From Aphrophora alni (taxonomy: Eukaryota; Arthropoda; Insecta; Hemiptera; Aphrophoridae), in the NCBI GenBank assembly GCA_963513935.1, contig OY740765.1, positions 75,561,718 to 75,625,717 of the forward strand: a stretch of 64,000 bases of DNA, in the 5' to 3' direction. The translations under genes were made by a program, and so were the position numbers. The notes below the pieces were generated by a model that saw only the letters and a list, made by a program, of their open reading frames with translations, was not told the DNA's origin and searched no databases. Positions 55,996-64,000 of the stretch are shown here, piece after piece (positions within the stretch are counted from its first letter, which is position 1; the number at the start of each line of letters is the position of its first letter).

Positions 55996-57212
55996 CAATA
56001 TAGATTTCCAAAATATTAATTTGATGTATAAAATGTTAGTTGTAAGTTGTAATAAATATTTAAGTGATAATTGTGTTGTGATAACAGACAGAACAGGTTG
56101 TCATATAAATGATTTGAGCAGTGTCCGTGGTGCAACTTATGTGAACAGTTTTTTAGCTGACTTTGTACATTGGAAATGACACTTATTTGTCGCATATAGA
56201 ATATCAGGCATGCGGTTTGGACAGTTGAAAGAAGGTCTCTGACCTAGTTAGACGTGTTTTTTTGGTCTAGAGAAAAGTTTAGAATAAATGTAGTGAAAAT
56301 ATTAAAGTACAGTTTGGAAGAAGGCTCTGATTTGGTCAGACGTGTTTTCTGATTAAAGAAATTTTTAAACAATGTAGTGTAAAAGTTTTGAGACGGCATC
56401 TGACATGGTCAGACGTATTATTCTTGTTTAAAGAAATATTAGAACATTGTAGTGTAAATATTTTAACAAGTTTAGAGACGGGATCTGACGGTGTAAGACA
56501 TATTTTTGTTCGAGGAGATTTTCGGACAATAGCTTGCAGTAGAGTGAGGAACACTGTGCGTAACACTGAATTTGAAAAGACAATTGACATCGTCGGCGTG
56601 CTAATTGCGTCTACAAGGAAACTACATTTCAAGATCAGGGCAGCTTACCACACAGGAATCTCACCATGGAAATGACCACATGCGGTAACAAAAAATGATA
56701 GACAGTTTTATATAAATTTTGTATATAAAGAACTTTTGATAAAAATATGTTAAAATTTGTTTTAATGAATAAATAGTTGTATTGTAAGCAGTAAATTTGA
56801 AAGATTTAATTTAACTTTTAAATAAAAAATAATATAAATTTTGATACATGAGAATAAAAATGCTCAAAATTAATATAATTCTTAAAAGTTGCAACTGATT
56901 AACGTAGAGTCATTAAAAAGGATTTTGGTCTCTTCAAGACAAGATAATTTTTAATTTACAATAAAGAACTTTAGGTAATATAATTAAGAATGTACCATCA
57001 ATATATATGTATATGCATAACCATAATAAATAACCATGTTCAGTTTCAGCACAACAAATAAGGTTTCTTTATTTACGAAAAACTACTTAAAAGTACACTT
57101 TTAAAAGTATCTACGACCCTGAGAATTTCTTATGTGATAATAATTTACTTTTAATTTTTCAAAATTGGTAAGCTAACGCTACCTGGCGCCCATAAGCTGA
57201 GCAATTTTTCTT
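55996..57212 (+). repeat. LTR-like repeat, family 2, copy B
   Basis: It matches 20302-21568 in order (ATAGATTTCCAAAATAT, CAGTGTCCGTGG, TTCAAAATTGGT) and ends CCTGGCGCCCATAAGCTGAG then CAATTT. The central part carries two or three local duplications of a TCTGA-GGTCAGACGT unit (near 56240, 56328 and 56398). Copy A has one. Frames of 95-98 codons on either strand (56336-56675) overlap these duplications and have no motif. No retroelement genes follow. Confidence 0.55.
56236..56480 (+). repeat. Local duplications in LTR-like repeat B
   Basis: A unit of about 60-80 bp containing TCTGA(C/T)-TGGTCAGACGTGTT or close variants, then AAAGAAAT and ATGTAGTG, occurs about four times (near 56236, 56326, 56398 and 56478) with divergence. 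It is a tandem expansion of the region just after the presumed start site. Confidence 0.6.
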
Positions 57213-57635
57213 TAAATAAATACTTAATATTAAAAAGTGCCAATTTAAGATTTTAATTCAGATCAAGATTATTGTTAAACTCAAACCCCTTTTATTTAAT
57301 ATATTTACAATGTAAAATTTATTTCTAGTTTATTGAATTAAGAAAGAAGTTTTTAACAGAGTTGCATGTTTCTTTGTCTAGAATAAAGTTAATATAAACA
57401 CTTAAACATATTATTTGTGGAGGGAAATTGTATTCAAGTTTAATTTAAATTTAACACATTTGATTTTGTTATTTTCATATTCTATTCAGATAATTTCACA
57501 TCTTTATTTAATGTGAATCTAACTTTGAGTAAAATTTATGGTAATAACTCCTTGCAGCCTGCCTTACACTCAACATTTTTAGATTAATATTTTACAAAAT
57601 AATTGCAAATGTACATTTGAATGCTTAACCGTGGG

Positions 57636-57870
<235 letters not shown>

Positions 57871-59456
57871 AAATATTTCGTAACACTGTTCACTTTCTCA
57901 ATCAGTAGAGTTAAGAAGAAGACTGAATTGTTTTGTTCTAGGATGGATCTGTACTGAGTGTTGAACCACAGATTATTATTTTGTGGTATATATATATATA
58001 TATATATATATTCAACGGTACCTTCCTTACGTAGGGCGCCGATTCTTCAACGGTCCCTTTTTTATCTTTACGTTATTCAATTGGCGAGCCAAGTCATCAA
58101 AGGGTTCTTTTTACCCACGTTGACAGCGCCAATTTTTTAACAGGTAACTTATGTTGAGAATAAGTTAATATCACCTACTGGAAGCTTTAGGCTTTCACTT
58201 TAATCAGCCTAGGTGATATAACTGGTTGTCCAAATAATTAACCCTATAATTATTGTGACTAAAAAAAAACTTTTTTCTAACTTCCAGTAATTTCTTTACT
58301 ATTAATTTTAATAAGCTCAATTTGAGAACACAAGAATTTACCTTTACTTTAACTTGCTCTCGGATTAGTGAGTACACTGAAATTATCCTTGTAAAGTTAT
58401 CTATTTGCGCTTGATATATTTTATAAATGAACACTGTTATAATTCTTAAGAATTCTTATAATGGAGTAAAAGAATGCGATATTCTAATACTAGGTAAGTT
58501 TTTGAAATAAAAGATTTTTATAATTTAAATTAACAAGTTATTATTTATTTAACTCAAACAAGTTTAAATATTCTTTTTGTTAGGAATCTTCCCAAAAACA
58601 TACAAATTATGATATTAAAAATTATTTCTTTAAAACTATAAGGCAGAACAAATACTGATTTTATTTTAATTTATTCTGATATTCTTAATTATTACTATTT
58701 TACTTTTTATTAAAATTTCTCAAAATTATTCTGAAGTTAATTGATTTTAAATTTACTATGATTATAATTTATTTATTTCGATAAAAGACTTTACTTAATT
58801 TAACATCGTATCTAAACCCAGTATGAAAATAAATTTAAATGAATTTAATCAGGCAAATTTTTACTTGGGACTAACGTATGTACGCTTTTTACCGACCTTT
58901 TTAACACTTGATTGTTGCTGTCGCTTCTGTTTTGATGACGTCAGCAGTTGTAGTATGTAGACAGCCAATTTTACTCTCTGGAGAGATGTCTGGAGTCTGA
59001 TGTCGTTCCCTTTGTCGTGTTGGCAGGTGTGGTGTTGCTGAGTACCTATGCTGTCTGTTGTTTTATAGATGTCGGATGCTGCAATTAAAGTTGTCCTCTA
59101 ATGGTGATTTAAGATGATCTGTGAATTTCCCGGGTTGGTTCGTTCCTTTCTCTGTTGTTTATTAGCTCATGTTATTGAAGATCGCCAGTTGAAATCCAGA
59201 AGTCCAGAATGAAGTTGCTTTGCTACATTTAAATAAAATATGTCGACTTTTTTGCTAAACTTTTCTAAGTCCCTTTTTCGGTGTTAGAATATTTTACTGT
59301 TTTAAATTAATACTTGAGCTCAGCAGCGTAGAGACTATCCGTCGATATTTAGATGAAGACCAAGATCAAGATGAAATCTAAAGATGATCAAGAAGATGAA
59401 TTTAAAGAATAGATGTAATTTTAAGAAAGAAAATCTCGCTCCCTTGAAGCGGTGGG

Positions 59457-59463
59457 TTATATA
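59457..59463 (-). promoter_or_regulatory. LTR TATA box, copy 2
   Basis: The minus strand has GGGGTATATAACCCACCGC as in copy 1. It is one of the best-conserved segments between the copies. Confidence 0.5.
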
Positions 59464-59684
59464 CCCCTGTTTGAAACTAGATTCAATGCTAACCTTACTT
59501 GCTAGGAAATCAGATTAAAATGTTTAAGTTAATGAAATGAAAATTTATTTATTTGACCCTCTTTTATACATAATTTTAACAGGAAAAATTTGACAATCTT
59601 ATATGCTTAATAATAAAATAGACAACTGTTCACATTATAAAATGTAATACATATAAAATAAAATTCATAATAACATAATAAACA

Positions 59685-59692
59685 ATAATATT

Positions 59693-59730
<38 letters not shown>
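59685..59730. repeat. (TAA)n microsatellite in the element 3' UTR
   Basis: About a dozen AAT/TAA units lie downstream of the reverse-transcriptase frame on the minus strand. Confidence 0.85.
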
Positions 59731-59734
<4 letters not shown>

Positions 59735-60105
59735 AAATACTTCCTGCTGTATTACAAGAAAATAGCAAAGGGTCACTTCATCCCGAGGTTAAAACCTGTT
59801 TGGGATGAAATACTCTATACATTTCTAACAATATAGCTCGATGGGAGAGAAACAATGTGACCGACCAGTCCAACCCACATATACACACACAAATTACATT
59901 TAGAAAACTAGGATTTGGCTTTTATGACAAACCATTTCAAATCAACATAAAACACTAAAAAAATAGAAATACAATAATAAAACTATACACATACATACAC
60001 ATACATATACGTAATTCACACACACACTTCTACCATTCATATTACCGGTGAAGAAGAGAGCTTTCAAGAATAAAATACAGTCACTTACTACCAGTTTATT
60101 CTCCC

Positions 60106-60702
60106 TCACTGTTTACTGATAAAAAACATATAGACCTGCTCCTGTTCTAATAAATATTGTTTCACGAATCTACAAAACTCGATTTTATTTGTACACGTTT
60201 TAATTTTTAAAGGCATCAGATTAAAAAATTTTGGAGCAAGATATAAGTAAAATTTTTTAAAAATTGTTAAATTTGGTTTTGGAAAAACTACGTTTAAGTC
60301 ATTTCGTAAAGTCCTCCCTCCACCCCCTGTTGTATAATTCCCTCCGCTTCTATTGTAGAATAATCTTAACACTTTAAATATATATAAATTTCTAACCGGT
60401 AAAATTTTTAAGATTTTGAATAATGGAGCAGCGTGTTCCAATTTAGTTCTATTTGCCATAATTCGAATAAAATGCTTCTGAAGTACAATGACTGGTTTTA
60501 AGACACTGTAGTACGCACCTCCCCAAACTTCAATACCATATTCTAACTTTGAGCCAATCAAAGCATGGTATATTGATTTTAATAATTTCAATTTAGTCAC
60601 CGACCTTAACATGTAAAAAAACCTAATATATTTAATCAATTTCAGTTTGGTATTATCAATATGCGTTTTCCAGGAGAGTCTGGAATCCATGAATAATCCC
60701 AA
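60106..60702 (-). CDS. Non-LTR retrotransposon reverse-transcriptase C-terminal fragment (CR1/L2-like)
   Basis: The listed start (MGLFMDSRLSWKTHI) is internal. The frame opens further upstream to about 60812, including EIEQVDNIRYL just before it, so the family motif (V..I+YLG...D..L.W..HI) is complete. Then come the thumb and tail: KLLKSIYHALIGSKLEYGIE, EVWGGAYYSVLKPVIVLQKH, IRIMAN and LPVRNLYIFKVLRLFYNRSG. The usual W-G region and I-x-x-Q-K-x-x-x-R-I are all present. No stop interrupts it, so this is a recent 5'-truncated copy. It lacks the endonuclease and the catalytic YxDD part and cannot act alone. Confidence 0.8.
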   Translation of the reverse strand: MGLFMDSRLSWKTHIDNTKLKLIKYIRFFYMLRSVTKLKLLKSIYHALIGSKLEYGIEVWGGAYYSVLKPVIVLQKHFIRIMANRTKLEHAAPLFKILKILPVRNLYIFKVLRLFYNRSGGNYTTGGGGRTLRNDLNVVFPKPNLTIFKKFYLYLAPKFFNLMPLKIKTCTNKIEFCRFVKQYLLEQEQVYMFFISKQ

Positions 60703-61025
60703 ATATCTAATGTTGTCTACTTGTTCTATTTCTAGGCAATCGCACGTTCCGCTTTCTTTACAGTTAATGCTATGATATTTTATGTTTGTTGAGAAATAGG
60801 TCTTACGAGCAACATTATATATTATATATTTGTTTGTATTTATGTATTATAATTTAAAGTTTGTGCACGCATAGTTACAAGGTCACCTTGACGAGAGATA
60901 CCGCTGGTTGGAATCTACCTGTCTTGTGACCTTCAACTTTTCAAACCGCTGCTAGTCCAGAAAAATCGAATTTTGCAAATTTAATTGCAAATAACGAAGT
61001 TCCAGGAATTACAACGGGTTTTTAC

Positions 61026-61085
61026 CGTTGAAATATATATATGTGTGTGTGTGTGCGCGTTTGTGTATATATATACACACACATA
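61026..61085. repeat. TA/TG/CA mixed microsatellite
   Basis: ATATATATATGTGTGTGTGT, GCGCG and TATATATATACACACACAT form an alternating purine-pyrimidine run next to the solo LTR end. It is probably the remainder of the TA target. Confidence 0.8.
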
Positions 61086-61343
61086 TTTTGTGCATATTTT
61101 TAATGTTTAAAAATGGATAAACTCGGCCTTGTTTTTTTGTGTGGTTTATAAATTATATAAATATTCAAACATATATTAATACATTTTTAGGTACACTCAG
61201 AAATATATAATAATTTAATGATAACAATATTGTTAAAACATTATTTATTAAAACAAAAAAGGAACATTTATAAATACCAAATTGAACAAAATAAATCTTC
61301 ACAATGAAAATAATATACATGTATTTAATACAACTATACAGCA

Positions 61344-61348
<5 letters not shown>

Positions 61349-61376
<28 letters not shown>
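61349..61376. repeat. (TA)n microsatellite
   Basis: About 13 TA units. Confidence 0.85.
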
Positions 61377-61381
<5 letters not shown>

Positions 61382-61944
61382 ATTTCACAAAAAAATACAT
61401 GCATATAATACAATAATAATATTATACACAATATACTACAATATAACAATATATATTATAAATAATATATTTTGTGAATAAAGTATTCAAAGTACCGGTA
61501 GTTGTATTTCTCATTTTTTATATTATTAAAATGGTAAACATACCTTGGCCATATTATTGAATGACTATGACTATATTGGCATTGTTTTATTTTTCTTTAT
61601 GAACAATAAAGAAAATATTTTATTTGATCCAGAGGGAATTTTTTTTAATAAATTTATTCGAAAAAACATTAGTTATGTTATAAAAATTTGTTGACCCATC
61701 AATAAATAATTATATATTGCAAAACTTTTGCCGCCTGCAAAACATACATTAAAAAATGATTTTTTATTGAATTAATAAAGTAATTAAACTATACCTTCTC
61801 TAAATGAAGATATAGTTAACACATGCTCTTCCAAAGTTTTAGCTATTTCCGCTAAGAATCAGACTGCTGTAGTTGCATAAAACACATGGGTGCACCCTAT
61901 AATTAATAAACTCTGCCTTCACTTTACATTGCATTTCAAATTAT

Positions 61945-62290
61945 TCACAAGCAGAGGAGGAAAGTGGAAAGAAAAACTAAACAATCTGAACACACAAAGA
62001 TTGTTTTCTGGTGAAAAGTCAGGATATATTCATCCAAATTAAGAGACGATTTGCCTGGCCAGAAGATTGGTATAAACTGCTTATGGATAATGATGGTTTG
62101 AAGACAGAAGAAATTTCCAAATATAGAAACCATTGTCAAAATTATCATTACTTCACTAATAGCTAGTGAAAGTAGTGGAAGATCATTTAGTGCCCTTAAA
62201 CAAATTAAAAACTACTTAAGATCAACACTTTTCTCAGGAACAATTAAAATAATTTTTCAATATTGTACAAGGGTAGTAAAGAGTTGAATG
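61945..62290 (+). pseudogene. hAT transposase C-terminal relic
   Basis: The + strand, read across frames, gives a stretch ending in ITSLIASESSGRSFSALKQI and then KNYLRSTLFSGTIKI (about 62140-62250). This is the hAT dimerisation block (ExERSFSxLKxIKxYLRSTM, here with E-S-S-G-R-S-F). The preceding region (61950-62130) gives weaker pieces. Only the C-terminus survives. The minus-strand frame 61945-62148 is its antisense. Confidence 0.7.
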
Positions 62291-62967
62291 ATGTCGTAGT
62301 CACATTTATTTTGCCAGAAAGAAGTTCTTATAAATTTACCGGTATTCATAAGCAAATAAAATACTGTTTTGTCTTTGTTGCAATAGGCTGATATTTAATC
62401 ATCTTTGTGCAATTTGAAATAAATCAGCAATGTTATATTCTTCCCATACCATCATCCTTTTCTTTCCCATGTCCACAATTGTCCCTATTGCAGTAACATT
62501 TTATTGTTGAATGAATATGGATTTTATTTATTTTTTTTTTTTAATAAATGAAAAAGAAAAACTTAAAAAACTAACTTTAAAAAAAAAATGTAGTTTCTTC
62601 TGAATTATTGTGAATGTAAAGGTCACAAATGAGCTTGTTTTAATCAAAATTATTGATTTTTTGTGAATGAAGATTTTTTAAATTTTATTTTAGGTCTAGA
62701 AATTGATCACCTGATATGCCTGAGAGTGTGTCAAGACAATAGATTTCAAAATGATTAGCAAGACAGGCTCTCCACAATATAAATTCACCTTTGTTCAAAA
62801 GCCCAACTAAATTATAATTAGTACCATTGAAGGGCGTGTAGGGAGAAGTGAACTCAAATTTATATTAGGAAAAGCTATTAGGTCATTTCTAAAACTTTGC
62901 TTTTATGTTATTTTTTAAAAAATCAGAAATTTAGTTTTTATATTAGTATTTTTTCATTATTTTTCAG

Positions 62968-63115
62968 ACTGTTATAATTCTTATACAAGTCCTGCCAGGT
63001 TATTGCCTTCAGCTATAAGAAGTTCATTATTGGTTTACAATGAAGCAGAATGTAAAACTGCATGCACTAAAGCAAGAGAGACTTCATTTTTCAGATGTGC
63101 AAGTTTGAGTTACAA
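62968..63115 (+). CDS. PAN/Apple-domain gene, exon A4
   Basis: The exon has acceptor TTATTTTTCAG and donor GTGAGT. At 148 nt it is three codons longer than A1 and A2, with phase 1 in and phase 2 out. The peptide is CYNSYTSPARLLPSAIRSSL to ECKTACTKARETSFFRCASL, ending SYK, with Cys pattern C, CxxxC, C. The basic residue at the end is Lys rather than Arg. The matching B exon must lie to the right of the window. Confidence 0.82.
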
Positions 63116-63889
63116 GTGAGTATTATACATACATTCATCATGAATAAATAGTATATAGGTCAATGGTATTTGAGAGGTAATCAAACCTGATGAATTTTCC
63201 CCACAGAACAGCATTTGAGGAGCCTTACTCGCTTATCTTATACTAGGCCTTCTTACATCAATCTCATAAATGTGAACTCATCAATATAGTACAGGTTATT
63301 TGATAACCTACATTAATCTCTCTTAACTTCCACAGAGTGTAGAAGGTTTTTGTGAACTCCTTCTTATATGAAGAGGACTTCTTCAGTCATGTATAGTTTT
63401 TCAACTAAAAAGCTTCAAGTGTGTCCTTTCTGAGCTAATTTGGAATGTTTCTTATATCTTTCCCACCCTTTAATGATATCCTTTTGAAATAAAGTGTTAA
63501 TCTACTATTTCATATATTTTTGACTCGTCAGCAGATAATTCTCTTGGTGTATTTTGCACTGTTTACTCTAGAAATACACTTTCTCATTTCCACAATCCAC
63601 TAATACTCACTGTCCTAATTGATGAAAGTACTCTTTTCCTTTAGAAAATATTGACTTACGTTCATTTAACTCTTATAGCTCTAAGGTTGAAGCATAAAGT
63701 GTCTACAAAGCAACAAAACTTATTAAAAAGGCACTACTTATTTAGTTTGTGGTAAGATTGTTGATTTTTACTTTATCTTATTTTTATTATTAAAGTATCA
63801 AGTTTGGATGAGTATGATTGGTTGCCAAGCCTTCATTTCATGATTGTCCTCCCTCATTTGCTAATCATCTTTACGTCCTTCTTCTTCAT
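63116..63889 (+). other. Start of intron after exon A4
   Basis: AT-rich intron sequence with no recognisable element until the fragment at the edge. Confidence 0.5.
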
Positions 63890-64000
63890 CTCTAGACTTC
63901 TATTTTTTCTTTGTTCTGTTTTGCACTGCAAAACACCCTTATCTGCTCCACCTGTGTAGATAACATAGGTACCCAGATATTTAAAATTTTGTACATCCTC
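63890..64000 (-). pseudogene. RTE-like reverse-transcriptase relic at the window edge
   Basis: From the right edge the minus strand reads EDVQNFKYLGTYVIYTGGAD then KGVLQCKT. This is the V-x-x-F-K-Y-L-G-S block of RTE/CR1-type reverse transcriptases. The rest lies outside the window, and decay is visible within 100 bases. Confidence 0.55.

Larger units (their letters stand above)
59528..60812 (-). mobile_element. 5'-truncated non-LTR retrotransposon nested in the LTR
   Basis: It interrupts LTR copy 2 between GTTTAAGTTA and the LTR continuation TTTGTGCACGCATAG. On the minus strand it begins inside the reverse transcriptase (about 60812), runs through an intact C-terminal frame and a 3' UTR with a (TAA)n tract, and ends CAAATAAATAAATTTTCATT followed by TCATT. 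A short similar block (TTTAAGTT and TTTAAAGTTT) at both borders may be the target duplication. Confidence 0.75.
58010..61031 (-). repeat. Solo long terminal repeat, copy 2, with nested insertion
   Basis: It corresponds to LTR copy 1 (6171-8851). The outer ends are short inverted repeats (TTCAACGGTA and TACCGTTGAA), and TA repeats lie on both sides, so it inserted into a TA microsatellite. It keeps the TATA box and the GGCGCC motif (near 58035). It lacks about 1.08 kb present in copy 1 (joined at GCTAGG) and gained a non-LTR element (about 59528-60812). No internal retroelement genes adjoin it. Confidence 0.7.

Overview
This is AT-rich animal nuclear DNA, most likely from an insect. The reasons are long introns with GT-AG splice sites, many Tc1/mariner, Tigger/pogo, piggyBac, hAT, Penelope-like and non-LTR elements, and a DUF7869-type gene relic. 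The species cannot be named from the sequence. By area the window is mostly repeats, and the only clear host gene is a large multi-exon gene on the + strand.

Host gene. Seven exons between 17945 and 63115 encode repeated PAN/Apple-like cysteine domains. Each domain is split over two exons. The A exons are 17945-18083, 29713-29851, 44035-44172 and 62968-63115. The B exons are 24926-25263, 36659-36828 and 55200-55729. Every A exon starts in phase 1 and ends in phase 2, and every B exon does the reverse, so each A+B pair is a symmetric phase 1-1 module. The gene runs off the right edge, and its start was not found. It is probably a secreted or extracellular-matrix protein. One A exon (44035-44172) is one base shorter than expected and reads into a stop.

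Left part (1-17.9 kb). A CCACCA-rich tract is followed by a satellite of about 90 bp period (about 340-10345, with decayed copies to about 12.7 kb). The satellite carries a dead mariner (885-2218, TATA target duplications) and a truncated LTR retrotransposon (3381-8851, minus strand). Beyond it lie a reverse-transcriptase relic, a near-perfect inverted repeat, and possibly a third diverged LTR.

Introns (18-63 kb). These hold non-LTR retrotransposon pieces, mariner pseudogenes (30.9-32.7 kb and 35.3-36.3 kb), a near full-length Tigger with TA duplications (37167-39212), a foldback MITE (41.6-42.5 kb) and a DUF7869 pseudogene (46.5-49.5 kb) interrupted by a piggyBac-type MITE. They also hold a Penelope-like element with a GIY-YIG relic and about 250-bp inverted arms (51.76-52.64 kb), two copies of an LTR-like repeat (about 20.3-21.6 and 56.0-57.2 kb), a solo LTR with a nested non-LTR element (58.0-61.0 kb) and a hAT relic (62 kb).

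The most interesting signal is catalytic RNA. At 18243-18280 (minus), 51813-51853 (minus) and 52543-52583 (plus), the sequence fits hammerhead ribozymes of the very short stem III type known from Penelope-like retroelements. Three further sites look like decayed versions.
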